From Fidelibacterota bacterium (GTDB taxonomy: Bacteria; Fidelibacterota; UBA2242): 49,071 nt of DNA. The notes under the pieces are model-generated. The model ran no database searches. It saw only the letters and a list, made by a program, of their open reading frames with translations, and had not been told where the DNA came from. The translations under genes were made by a program, and so were the position numbers. This document shows, one piece after another, positions 1-7,866 of the stretch (its first letter is position 1; each line of letters opens with the position of its first letter). Location: contig JADHYC010000010.1 in assembly GCA_016782645.1 (NCBI GenBank), positions 1 through 49,071 on the forward strand, read 5' to 3'.

Positions 1-1295
1 ATATTTCTCCAATAGATTTTATAAAACGTATTCAAATATATAGATCGATGGAAGTAAGAGAAGGAGAAGCAAATCTGTCCTCTGAAAAGGGGAATTGTGT
101 AACTATTATGACAGTTCATGGTTCAAAAGGGCTGGATTTTCCAATAGTTATTGTTCCATGCCTTTCTGCAAAAATCAATTACAATAAAAGTCGAATGCTT
201 TTTCATCCGGGTGAGGGAATTGCTTTAAGCATGAAGACTCTATTTAAGCAAGAAGAATCTTTTATGTATCATTACCTGAGACGTCAGGATAAACTGAGGA
301 CTTTTGCTGAGGAGAAAAGACTGTTATATGTTGCTGCAACTCGGGCACAATCTTATCTTGTATTTTCTGCTGATGATACTAAGAGGAAAAAGGGTTCTGA
401 ATATGGTTCATTATGGTCGCAGATTTCATCTTTTCTTTCGAACTCAGAAGAAAACACTCTTTATAAAAAAAAGGAAAAAGCAAGATCGGGATTGTATGAT
501 GTTTTTAGCAAAATGAAAAGAGATGAAAGCAAAGCAGTTGTGAAACTAACTGATAAGCAAAAGGAAAATATAAAGGAGATGGTAGCACCTGTTGAAATTC
601 AACCCACGCTCGAAAAAGTAACACCAACTGTTTTCGCAGAATGGATAGGAGAAAAATTTTTTATTGAGAGAAAGTTTTATAAAGGTGTGCAAGCTTCTGG
701 TAGTAAGGGAAACAAGAATGAGGATTTGCTCACTCCACTGGAATTAGGTTCTGTAATTCATAAGGTTTTTAGCTGGTGGGATTTTAAGAGCATTGATCTG
801 TTTAAGGAGAAAATTGTTGAACTATTAGCGCCATTTTATCTGGATGAAAATGAGAAAAAATTGGTACTTTCGCAGCTGGTATCCTGGGCTAATATGATAC
901 TAATTCCAGAAAATGCCCTGAATAAATTGATTTCGGATTCAAGTGAGATAAGCAGAGAAGTTGAAGTAATTGGTAGATTGGATGATGTGTTAGCAGAGGG
1001 AAAGATAGATATTTTAATAAAAGATGATGAAGGTAATTATACAATTGTTGATTTCAAGTCTGATAAATTAGATGGTTTTTTAGATGAAGTGCTGTTAGAA
1101 AAATATCGTGCACAATTAAACTTATATTCACTTGTGTTGGTAAAGTGGTCAAAACTACCGGTTGTTCAGCACTGTATCTATTTTGTCAGGAATGGATTGA
1201 TGGTTTCTACTCCGATTAGCGAAGATACTATCGAGCAAGTCGAATGTCAGTTTAGGGAATTTAAATCTGCAATGATGAATAGTTTACAGGCATAA
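1..1295 (+). CDS. UvrD/AddA-like helicase-nuclease, C-terminal part (5' truncated by window)
   Basis: The C-terminal part of an ATP-dependent helicase-nuclease of the AddA/RecB kind, which processes double-strand breaks for RecA recombination. The frame is open from base 3 with no stop, so the ATG at 48 is internal and the N-terminal motor lies outside the window. Counted from that ATG, a UvrD C-terminal motif VTIMTVHGSKGLDF is at 18-31 and motif VI RLLYVAATRA at 91-100. A PD-(D/E)XK nuclease follows with its parts in order: GSVIH (GxxxH), KID, VDFKSDK (DxK) and QLNLY (QxxxY), so it looks intact. AddA is the best fit; a Bacteroidetes-type fused UvrD/nuclease is possible. The partner (AddB) would lie upstream. 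Confidence 0.88.
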   Translation, partial: ISPIDFIKRIQIYRSMEVREGEANLSSEKGNCVTIMTVHGSKGLDFPIVIVPCLSAKINYNKSRMLFHPGEGIALSMKTLFKQEESFMYHYLRRQDKLRTFAEEKRLLYVAATRAQSYLVFSADDTKRKKGSEYGSLWSQISSFLSNSEENTLYKKKEKARSGLYDVFSKMKRDESKAVVKLTDKQKENIKEMVAPVEIQPTLEKVTPTVFAEWIGEKFFIERKFYKGVQASGSKGNKNEDLLTPLELGSVIHKVFSWWDFKSIDLFKEKIVELLAPFYLDENEKKLVLSQLVSWANMILIPENALNKLISDSSEISREVEVIGRLDDVLAEGKIDILIKDDEGNYTIVDFKSDKLDGFLDEVLLEKYRAQLNLYSLVLVKWSKLPVVQHCIYFVRNGLMVSTPISEDTIEQVECQFREFKSAMMNSLQA

Positions 1296-1305
1296 ATTTG
1301 TATAT

Positions 1306-1354
1306 CGTAGTATCGGACAGTCCTGTCCGATAGCGAACTTGAAAGTTCGCTACT
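1306..1354. repeat. Two adjacent perfect hairpins between convergent genes
   Basis: Two palindromes stand side by side: a 10-bp stem (1311-1320 with 1323-1332, loop TC) and an 8-bp stem (1333-1340 with 1343-1350, loop GA), framed by GTAG and CTAC that also pair. The element lies between the convergent helicase and symporter genes. It could end transcription from both sides, but there is no clear U-run, and the double-hairpin form looks more like a dispersed intergenic repeat or cruciform element. Confidence 0.6.
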
Positions 1355-1447
1355 ATATTCAATTGCTCTATATTGAATATTACGGTTCAAATGCAAATTG
1401 GTAACTGCTGGACAATATCTACTTTGTTAAAATTGACAATCGTTATT

Positions 1448-2773
1448 TTACTTTCCGATCAATCCCTCATTATGTGCCACAGTATAAGTACAAACCATAT
1501 CACCTGTGACATTATTCGCCGTTTCAAACATATCGAGAATTGGATTAATGCCCATTGCTAATGCAACGATGATTGAAACCTGTGTGCTGTCCAGCCCCAT
1601 TGTTTGTAAAATAATAAATAGCAGCATGATACTACCTCCCGGAACTCCACCGGCGCCTATCGAAGCCAAAACCGTAGCTATTACCAGCATAACCAAACCG
1701 GATATAGTCAATTGTATATTGAACATATTTGCCGCAAGTACAGCAAACATGGGAAGGTGAATGCAAACACCATCCATATTGATAGTTGCTCCGAGAGGAA
1801 GAGAGAAACTTGCCAGTTCATTCTTTACTTTCAACTTTTCCCGCATAGTATGGAGTGAAACGGGTAAAGTAGCAGCACTACTTCTTGTTATAAATGCTGT
1901 AATTATTGCTTCGTCCATCCCTTTCATAATGCGGAAAGGATTTTGCCTTGTCACAATACCGAGCAATGTGGGATAAACTATAAATATCATTCCTAAGATA
2001 CCAGTAATCACGCCTATTGTTACGCTTACGTATGGTCCGACAATATTTGGACCATAAAGGCTGAAATTTGTAATAGACAAGGCGAGTACTCCGATTGGTG
2101 AATATTCAAGTATCCAATCGACCAACTTAAATATTGCGTCACGTGCAGCTAATAGAAGATTCAATAGCATATTCAACCGTGAAATTTGCTTAGAGTTCTT
2201 TTTCGATTCAATGATGAACCTGACAGCCAGACCGAACAATACAGAAAATACGATTATAGAGAGGAAATTGTTTGTAGCCAATGCTTCAAAAGGGTTTTTA
2301 AACATATTCAAAAGCATATTAGTAAAGCTTCCGCTTGTCGGTGCTTTTACTGCAAAGCTTTCAGCCTGCGTTCCAATGGATTCAGCCATTTTTCGCCAGC
2401 CAGGCAAATTGGCACCAATGCCCGGGTTAATACATAAAGCCAGTACTGCTCCGAGTATAGCAGCAAGAGCAGAACAAAAGAAATACCAGGCGATTACCTT
2501 AATCCCAATACGTCCAAACCGTTTAATGGGAAGACTAGCAGCTCCGGTAATCAGGGAGAAAAATATAACAGGAATAACAATCATTTTTAACATGCTGATC
2601 AGCACTGAGCCGAAGGGAGAAATGTAGGGCAGAACATTATCTGCTATGGGCGTTCCTGAAGAACTGGAGATATACCACATGATACCACCGATAGCGGACC
2701 CAATTATAAATCCTGTGAAAATACGAAGAAGTAGAGATGTTGAAACATACCATTTAAACAGTGATCTTATCAT
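1448..2773 (-). CDS. Dicarboxylate/amino acid:cation symporter (DAACS family)
   Basis: An inner-membrane Na+ or H+ coupled symporter for C4-dicarboxylates or glutamate/aspartate, 441 residues, the usual length. It has the serine-rich re-entrant loop ITRSSAATLPVSL, the signature SLPLGATINMDG, and a C-terminal half with GINPILDMFETANNVTGD, in which the Asp and Thr/Asn positions that bind substrate in GltPh/GltP are kept. Hydrophobic segments run through the whole protein. The gene stands alone and points left toward the helicase; about 150 bases separate it from the divergent ECF sigma gene, so the two promoters must lie there. Substrate preference cannot be read from sequence. Confidence 0.93.
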   Translation of the reverse strand: MIRSLFKWYVSTSLLLRIFTGFIIGSAIGGIMWYISSSSGTPIADNVLPYISPFGSVLISMLKMIVIPVIFFSLITGAASLPIKRFGRIGIKVIAWYFFCSALAAILGAVLALCINPGIGANLPGWRKMAESIGTQAESFAVKAPTSGSFTNMLLNMFKNPFEALATNNFLSIIVFSVLFGLAVRFIIESKKNSKQISRLNMLLNLLLAARDAIFKLVDWILEYSPIGVLALSITNFSLYGPNIVGPYVSVTIGVITGILGMIFIVYPTLLGIVTRQNPFRIMKGMDEAIITAFITRSSAATLPVSLHTMREKLKVKNELASFSLPLGATINMDGVCIHLPMFAVLAANMFNIQLTISGLVMLVIATVLASIGAGGVPGGSIMLLFIILQTMGLDSTQVSIIVALAMGINPILDMFETANNVTGDMVCTYTVAHNEGLIGK

Positions 2774-2921
2774 TATGCCTCTCTTTTAGAGTATTGAATT
2801 TTATTGATTTTATAAGTGTTATCATTACTGAGTGATAGTAATTAATCAAAAGATGTTTTTCAAGAAGAAATTAAACTATTCGTTTTTCTCAAAATATTTT
2901 TTAACCTTTCGAAGAATTAAT

Positions 2922-3485
2922 ATGTCAAAGGTATGTGAAAAGGATTTGCTCAGATTGGAAAAGTTGAAAGAGGAAAACAGAAATGGAACCACATTTAATG
3001 AGTTGGTTCTTGAAAATCACCAGAAGATATATAGTCTTTTCCGAAGAATGGTGCAAACACACGATGAGGCAGACGATTTGACACAGGAGACATTTATAAA
3101 GGTGTATAAAAATTTTTCGAAATTTAAATTTCAATCTTCACCATATACATGGATTTACAGAATTGCTGTTAATACAGGTATCAATTATTTACGAGGGAAA
3201 AAGGTAAAACAATTTTTTGGTTTGGAGAAAGTTAAAAATCTACCGTCATCTGATAATCCTGTAGTTTCAGATGAGCGTAATACTGTTTTGCGTCAGGCTG
3301 TTGCTAAACTTTCGCCGAAGCAGCAGATGGTTGTGCTTTTACGCTCATTCCAGGAATTGCCATTTAAACAAATCGCAATTATTACGGATTCAACGGAAAA
3401 TGCTGTCAAGGTGAATTTTTCTCATGCTTTAAAAAGTTTAAAAAGGATTATAAGGAATATGGGAGTTAATTATGAAACTCTGTGA
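2922..3485 (+). CDS. ECF-type RNA polymerase sigma factor
   Basis: A group 4 (ECF, sigma-E-like) sigma factor of about 187 residues. Region 2 is seen as DLTQETFIKVYKNFSKF followed by SSPYTWIYRIAVNTGINYLR; region 4 as LSPKQQMVVLLRSFQELPFKQIA with the DNA-reading helix TENAVKVNFSHALKSLKR. The reading frame opens 90 bases earlier at 2832, but that extension is basic and aromatic, unlike the family, so the ATG at 2922 (MSKVCEKDLL) is chosen. Its last 14 bases overlap the anti-sigma gene, which indicates translational coupling. It probably activates its own unit and the two Spy-like genes behind it (inference from order). Confidence 0.9.
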   Translation: MSKVCEKDLLRLEKLKEENRNGTTFNELVLENHQKIYSLFRRMVQTHDEADDLTQETFIKVYKNFSKFKFQSSPYTWIYRIAVNTGINYLRGKKVKQFFGLEKVKNLPSSDNPVVSDERNTVLRQAVAKLSPKQQMVVLLRSFQELPFKQIAIITDSTENAVKVNFSHALKSLKRIIRNMGVNYETL

Positions 3486-4074
3486 AGATACCCAAAATCT
3501 CATTCCATTATATATTATGGGAGATTTATTAAAGGAAGAAAAATCCCGTGTTGAAAGTCACCTGGAAAGTTGTGATAATTGCAAGGAATTTTCTCACGAT
3601 CTCGGATTGATTAGTTCGGTGATATCTGCAGATAAGGTTAAAGTTTCTCCATATTACGGTAGTGAACTGGTCGTGAAGATTAACGATCGATTCGCAAAAA
3701 GAAAAAGAACTCGAAAACGTCTTATGTGGGCTGTTCCGGCTTTTAGTACGATTGTTTTAATATTTATGGTCACTTTTTTTTCAATATCGAATAGAAATTC
3801 GTTAGACAATAAATTTTATGGCGATTTAGAGAATACAGATATCTACTTTGATTTGACAAATTCGGGTTATTTTTGTGAATTAACATTAATAGATGATTTT
3901 ACAGAAATCCCAGATCTCGATGAATCTACCAAAGATTTGCGTTGGGATGTTGCTAAGTTAGTATTGGAAGATGAATATGCTCTTCCTGTTGATAAATATT
4001 TACTGGCAACAGTTAATTTAGATGACGATGAGTTTGAGAACTTAATTCAAGAAATAAAAAAGGAAGTTTTATAA
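3472..4074 (+). CDS. Membrane anti-sigma factor with zinc-finger (ZAS) motif
   Basis: Predicted to hold the upstream ECF sigma factor inactive at the inner membrane. The N-terminal domain carries the zinc anti-sigma signature H30-x3-C34-x2-C37 plus an early Cys4. A basic patch (KRKRTRKR, about 77-83) precedes one membrane helix at about 84-106. The rest (about 107-200) is acidic and would face the periplasm. The ATG lies inside the sigma gene. The partner and the membrane topology match sigma/anti-sigma pairs such as RpoE/RseA; the signal that releases the sigma factor is unknown, though the downstream Spy-like proteins suggest envelope stress or protein misfolding. Confidence 0.85.
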   Translation: MKLCEDTQNLIPLYIMGDLLKEEKSRVESHLESCDNCKEFSHDLGLISSVISADKVKVSPYYGSELVVKINDRFAKRKRTRKRLMWAVPAFSTIVLIFMVTFFSISNRNSLDNKFYGDLENTDIYFDLTNSGYFCELTLIDDFTEIPDLDESTKDLRWDVAKLVLEDEYALPVDKYLLATVNLDDDEFENLIQEIKKEVL

Positions 4075-4093
4075 AGAGTTTGAAGGAGGAATT

Positions 4094-4603
4094 ATGAAGC
4101 GAATATTTCAATATATCTTATTAATAGTCTTTGTGAATTCAATGACAGGGCTTTTAGCGCAGGAGGATTTCTGGATGGATGCAAATCCTGAGCGTAGAGA
4201 ACGATTAAAAACTCTAAGAATATGGAAGATGACAGAATTCCTGGATTTGAGTTCTGAACAGTCTACTGCGTTTTTCCCTAAATTGAAGGATTTTGAAAAG
4301 TATATTCGGTCGAAACAGAAAAAGCAAAGGGAATTAATACAAGAGATTACTGAAAAGATTAATGAATCTGATTACAGCCCTAAAAGATCAGATGTGAAGA
4401 AATTGACACATCAATTGGCTGAAATTGAAAAGGATATAATTACTCAGAAAGAAGAATTTATCAATGATCTTTCAACAGTTCTTACCCCTGAACAGCAAGT
4501 GCAATATATTGTTTTCGAAAACCGTTTTCGAAGAAACTTAATGAAAACTTTAAATCAACAAGCCAGACAAAAGAGGCTTAATCAAGAAAGGAGAAGAAAA
4601 TGA
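4094..4603 (+). CDS. Exported Spy/CpxP-like helical protein
   Basis: A 169-residue exported protein with a signal peptide (about 1-22, cleavage after LLA). The mature part is almost all charged helix, with SSEQSTAFFPKL and LTPEQQVQYIVF, two LTxxQ-like turns that mark the Spy/CpxP family of ATP-independent periplasmic chaperones and stress sensors. A good Shine-Dalgarno (GGAGG) precedes the start. It follows the anti-sigma gene by 19 bases and its stop overlaps the next start (ATGA), so it is part of the sigma unit. The assignment to Spy/CpxP rests on motif and context and is not a close match. Confidence 0.72.
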   Translation: MKRIFQYILLIVFVNSMTGLLAQEDFWMDANPERRERLKTLRIWKMTEFLDLSSEQSTAFFPKLKDFEKYIRSKQKKQRELIQEITEKINESDYSPKRSDVKKLTHQLAEIEKDIITQKEEFINDLSTVLTPEQQVQYIVFENRFRRNLMKTLNQQARQKRLNQERRRK

Positions 4604-5121
4604 AAAAGTATTTAACAATTCTGTTAGCAGTGGTTGTCATTCCGGGTTTGCTATTTTCAGGTCCTCAAAAGATGATGAAAAAAGAAGTGAAAAGTATGCA
4701 CTCGCCCGATTTGGAGATACAACTGAAACTGACGGATGCACAAAAGGACCAGATGCATAAACTCAAAGTGGAAAATCAAAAGAAAAACATTCCTCTTGTA
4801 GCAAAATTGAAACTTGCTCGAATTGAGCTTGAAGAAATTATTCAAAGTGACGCATCTCAGAAGAAAATCGATGAAGCAGTGAAGAAAGTCAATGGTATCA
4901 GAAGTAAATTATTCAGCCAACGAATCAAGCACCGAATAGATATGGCAAAAGTTCTAACGAAGGAACAGAAATCTATTCTCAAGGATTGTAAATTCCGTCA
5001 TCACTTCAAGCGATTTGGGAAATCACTTAAACGACACGGTGGACACGGTATGTTCGGACAAGAGTTCCTCCCGGAATTTGAATTTGAGGAAGATATAGAT
5101 ATGGTAATAATTGATGATTGA
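4600..5121 (+). CDS. Second exported Spy/CpxP-like protein
   Basis: A 173-residue exported helical protein, start overlapping the previous stop (ATGA). The signal peptide is about residues 1-20. The mature part has LQLT-type repeats: KLTDAQKDQMHKLKVENQKK and, about 80 residues later, LTKEQKSIL, the two LTxxQ motifs typical of Spy/CpxP/ZraP. The C-terminus is odd: a His/Lys/Gly-rich stretch (RHHFKRFGKSLKRHGGHG) that could bind metal, then an acidic tail. Two different Spy-like genes in tandem behind one ECF pair suggest a paired sensor and chaperone or a metal-responsive variant (inference). Confidence 0.72.
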   Translation: MKKYLTILLAVVVIPGLLFSGPQKMMKKEVKSMHSPDLEIQLKLTDAQKDQMHKLKVENQKKNIPLVAKLKLARIELEEIIQSDASQKKIDEAVKKVNGIRSKLFSQRIKHRIDMAKVLTKEQKSILKDCKFRHHFKRFGKSLKRHGGHGMFGQEFLPEFEFEEDIDMVIIDD

Positions 5122-5983
5122 TCCAAGAGTAAAAAAAGTTCTTGAGTGGATGCGAGAAGTTGAAATCGGTAGTGGTGATTTGACTACTGAAAGTATATCG
5201 CCCTATTCTCTTCATTCTGCTGGTAGAGTAATCGCAAAAAGTGATGGGATTTTCTCTGGACGTGAAATTCTGGAAATTCTATTTGAGCCGGGCGGAAATC
5301 AATTAAAAGTGAATTGGAATGTGGAAGAAGGTTCTATAATAGAGATTGGGAATGAGATTTTTAGCTTTGAGGGAAATGGTGCCGAAGTGCTCAAAGTTCG
5401 ACGGTTAATTGAGTGGATTATCGGAAGAATGTCAGGTATCGCAACTGCAACAAAAGAAACAGTTAATTTCTTAGAGAAATATGGAAAAAGATTGGTTGCC
5501 GGTAGTAAAGTATCACCGATCTTTGAAGTATTTGACCGTAAAGCATTTGAAACCGGTGGTGGTATTTTTAAACGTCATGGATTGGAGGATACAATCTATA
5601 TTACTCAGAATCATTTTTTGTATGCTGGTGGTATTACTGACGTACTCGCCAGAGTTATAGAGGAAATAGGCGATGCAAGAAAGGCTCTTAAGATTGAGAT
5701 TGAAGTGAATAGTTTTGATCAGTTTGTAGATGCTAATAAAAGCAATTGCGATATCATCCATTTAGTAGATCTGGATGATAAAAAGATAAAAGAGGTTTTC
5801 GAGAAGGGCGATCTTAATAAGAAGCCAGTTCTTCACCTTAATACATTAAATGATTGGCGAGATAAGTATGCGGATTACTTCTTTCGTTTCTGTGCAATTG
5901 AAGAGTTACTTAAAGATGTAAAATATTTTAGAAATAAGCTGGTAATTAGGAGAAATGGAGATAAATGTGAAGAAGGTAAGTAA
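5114..5983 (+). CDS. Divergent NadC/ModD-like phosphoribosyltransferase-fold protein
   Basis: Has the length (289 residues) and layout of quinolinate phosphoribosyltransferase (NadC) or its paralogue ModD: GDLTTESI near the start, RMSGIATATKETV (105-117), GGGIFKRHGLED (148-159), QNHFLYAGGI (165-174) and a late DIIHLVDLD. Several catalytic positions differ: the TRKT-P motif reads GSKVSP (130-135) and the KDNH motif reads TQNH (164-167), so the lysine is lost; R97 and R154 are kept. Normal NAD synthesis is therefore doubtful. The ATG at 5114 overlaps the upstream stop by 8 bases, and a TTG lies one codon before. It sits in the ECF/Spy unit, far from other nad genes. Function unknown. Confidence 0.75.
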   Translation: MIDPRVKKVLEWMREVEIGSGDLTTESISPYSLHSAGRVIAKSDGIFSGREILEILFEPGGNQLKVNWNVEEGSIIEIGNEIFSFEGNGAEVLKVRRLIEWIIGRMSGIATATKETVNFLEKYGKRLVAGSKVSPIFEVFDRKAFETGGGIFKRHGLEDTIYITQNHFLYAGGITDVLARVIEEIGDARKALKIEIEVNSFDQFVDANKSNCDIIHLVDLDDKKIKEVFEKGDLNKKPVLHLNTLNDWRDKYADYFFRFCAIEELLKDVKYFRNKLVIRRNGDKCEEGK

Positions 5984-6914
5984 AATTCTTATACCAGGAA
6001 TATTGGTTGTTTTTCTTTTCTGGATGGGTTGTGAATCTACGACGTCTTCAGATGTTGACGAACTTGAATCGATTTTACGTGAAATTGTCGAGGCAGATTC
6101 CACAATTCTAATTGATGGAATTGGTGACGAAGGTGCTCAAACTGCGGAGTATGATAATGGGTCAGGTCTTTCGAAAGCAGTTCTTGATACATTTCCTTAT
6201 GATTTTAAGTTAGTACGTTTTGGAAGGAGACTGAGTGGACATCCCGCGCGGGAAGTGGAAATAGAGATAGATGGAAATGTCGCTGAGGCTTTGGTAACTA
6301 CGACTATAACAGGTAATTTTATAGTAATTTTACATGATACTGTTAATCATACAATTGCTGATTCTACTTCAAAACCATTCACTCAAGCAGCAAAACAGAA
6401 GATTCGTCTACGCCGTTTTCGTAATACCAGCGATCCGAGACATAACTGGAGAATTGTGGCATTTTCACCTATAATTGCAAGGACAGGAGACAAGTTATTA
6501 GAAATAACGGATATTTCAATTGTGTCCGATAGCCTTAGTATTAACCTTGCGAATGATTCGGAAGATAGTTTATTGAATCATTTCTTTGATCGTTTAGAAC
6601 TTCCTATTTTTCGCCCATTTAAGTTATATCATGTAGAGTTAGGTGTGAACAATCCAGATCCTTTCTTTTATGATCCAGGTGAGGGTGCAATGGTCCACTA
6701 TGGTATAAAACGAGGGATAATGAAATTCCGCAGAGTGCTACGCGATGATGAAAATGATGATACATTTGAGGGTAACTTTAGAGTACGTGGACAGGGGCTG
6801 CGTATGCGGAGGTTATTCTTTGATGTAATTGACCTTGCATCTATTTTTGATGAAGACGCGCCTCTGAATTCTACATTCTGGGCTTTTCCGTATCGAGTAA
6901 GATACAGACGTTAA
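5967..6914 (+). CDS. Putative lipoprotein of unknown function
   Basis: About 315 residues. A short basic N-terminus and hydrophobic stretch end in FWMGC, an acceptable lipobox with the cysteine to be lipidated, followed by a Ser/Thr/Asp-rich linker. The rest is rich in beta-type sequence (repeated Asp, Phe, Arg) with no recognised domain. An in-frame ATG lies at 5955, but GTG at 5967 has GGAG six bases upstream and gives a cleaner signal, so it is chosen; either way it overlaps the NadC-like gene. It ends just before a strong terminator and so closes the sigma-factor unit. Confidence 0.7.
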   Translation: MKKVSKILIPGILVVFLFWMGCESTTSSDVDELESILREIVEADSTILIDGIGDEGAQTAEYDNGSGLSKAVLDTFPYDFKLVRFGRRLSGHPAREVEIEIDGNVAEALVTTTITGNFIVILHDTVNHTIADSTSKPFTQAAKQKIRLRRFRNTSDPRHNWRIVAFSPIIARTGDKLLEITDISIVSDSLSINLANDSEDSLLNHFFDRLELPIFRPFKLYHVELGVNNPDPFFYDPGEGAMVHYGIKRGIMKFRRVLRDDENDDTFEGNFRVRGQGLRMRRLFFDVIDLASIFDEDAPLNSTFWAFPYRVRYRR

Positions 6915-6926
6915 TACAGTAGAGCG

Positions 6927-7163
6927 TTAGTAGTAAAAAGGGGGCATTGCCCCCTTTTTTAAGATTATCCCTATAATCTTCCTGCGGAAGGTTAATTTTC
7001 TATTCCCGGCCGGGCCTAATTCTTTTTTATAGTAGTGTTTGATTTCTTTCATTTCTGTAACAAGATCAGCTGCTTCAATGATTTTTGGATCAGCTTTTCG
7101 TCCAGTGATAATTAGTTCCACATCATCCGGTTTTTCCTTTGTAACTTTAAGCAGATCCTCCAT
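6927..7163 (-). pseudogene. Remnant of corrinoid adenosyltransferase (CobO/BtuR type)
   Basis: The frame reads ELIITGRKADPKIIEAADLV then TEMKEIKHYY, the conserved C-terminal third of ATP:cob(I)alamin adenosyltransferase of the CobO/BtuR family (about 180-200 residues). The P-loop and the first 120 or so residues are missing: upstream in the same frame there is a stop within 30 bases and no related sequence. After KHYY the expected ending (ARxGIEF) is replaced by unrelated residues that run into the terminator hairpin. So this is a gene fragment left by deletion, not a working enzyme. Confidence 0.75.
6935..6959 (+). terminator. Rho-independent terminator
   Basis: Strong hairpin: an 11-bp stem of AAAAAGGGGGC (6935-6945) and its complement (6949-6959), loop ATT, followed by T. 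It is symmetrical and could also stop leftward transcription. It lies 20 bases behind the lipoprotein stop and closes the rightward unit that starts with the ECF sigma factor. Confidence 0.88.
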
Positions 7164-7265
7164 GCTAAATAATTTAAAATGTTGAAAATGTTATGTTGCA
7201 AGTTGTTTTAAAATTTCTACATTAAATTAATGTTGTTAAGATAAATGAAATAATGGAGGGGTTTT

Positions 7266-7748
7266 ATGAGAAAGATACTACTTTTTGTCATTTTCATGTT
7301 TGTTTTCACTGGTTTTGTCTTCGCTCAAGAAGGAGAGAAGGGAGGATTTGTACCTTGTTTGGCAACCTGTATGATTGGTCCCAGGGTTGGCTTAGAAATG
7401 AATGAAGGGAAAGATATTAATCAAAGCGAATGGATTATGCTTGGCGGACAAGTTGTTGGAGGAGGAATGACTGGAGCTATGGCTAGCCTAGGATCGGCAA
7501 TTATAACAGGTACAAGGGCATATATGGCTTATGATATGGGAAATAAGAATGGATTTGAAGGAATTTTAGCAAGTTATTGTTTAGGCCCAAGAGTTGGAAA
7601 TGAGTTAGACTATAGGAAAATAAGGATGAAAGAATGGTTGAGCATTGTTCCATGTGTTTGTATTTACCCGATGATAACAATACCACTTGAAGCATATAAA
7701 GGTAAAACTATGACGGATATCGAAATTGCGGAGGGGTTAAGGAAGTAG
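7266..7748 (+). CDS. Small exported protein with internal GPRVG repeat
   Basis: Not recognised. 160 residues with a clear signal peptide (1-20, cleavage at FAQ). The body has two copies of a unit: CMIGPRVGLE (35-44) followed by EW at 55-56, and YCLGPRVGNE (104-113) followed by EW at 123-124. Between them lies a Gly/Ala-rich hydrophobic stretch (about 58-90) and after the second a hydrophobic stretch with two Cys, so it may be a membrane protein with internal twofold symmetry. A strong ribosome site (GGAGGGG) precedes the ATG. It stands alone between a terminator and a likely terminator. Confidence 0.68.
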   Translation: MRKILLFVIFMFVFTGFVFAQEGEKGGFVPCLATCMIGPRVGLEMNEGKDINQSEWIMLGGQVVGGGMTGAMASLGSAIITGTRAYMAYDMGNKNGFEGILASYCLGPRVGNELDYRKIRMKEWLSIVPCVCIYPMITIPLEAYKGKTMTDIEIAEGLRK

Positions 7749-7777
7749 CAAACAAACTAGGTTTTTAAAAATTTTGG

Positions 7778-7822
7778 CTGGGATCCGGATAAAGTAAATA
7801 TCTTGGGTTCCAGTTTTATTTT
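7778..7822 (+). terminator. Probable Rho-independent terminator
   Basis: A 9-bp stem (7778-7786 with 7805-7813, two G-T pairs), an 18-base loop, and then TTTTATTTTC. It lies 30 bases behind the GPRVG-repeat gene. Confidence 0.5.
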
Positions 7823-7866
7823 CTACTTTTTTCAATAATACACTATTGTAAATTTCAATTGCGAAA

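Noticed and set aside
48..50. ATG at 48 as the start of the first gene
   Set aside because: The frame is open to the left edge (reads ISPIDFIKRIQIYRS before it) and the helicase motif comes 17 residues later, so the start lies outside the window.
2211..2627. Rightward 138-codon frame inside the symporter gene
   Set aside because: Mirror of a membrane protein gene on the other strand; no domain, and the leftward gene has clear motifs.
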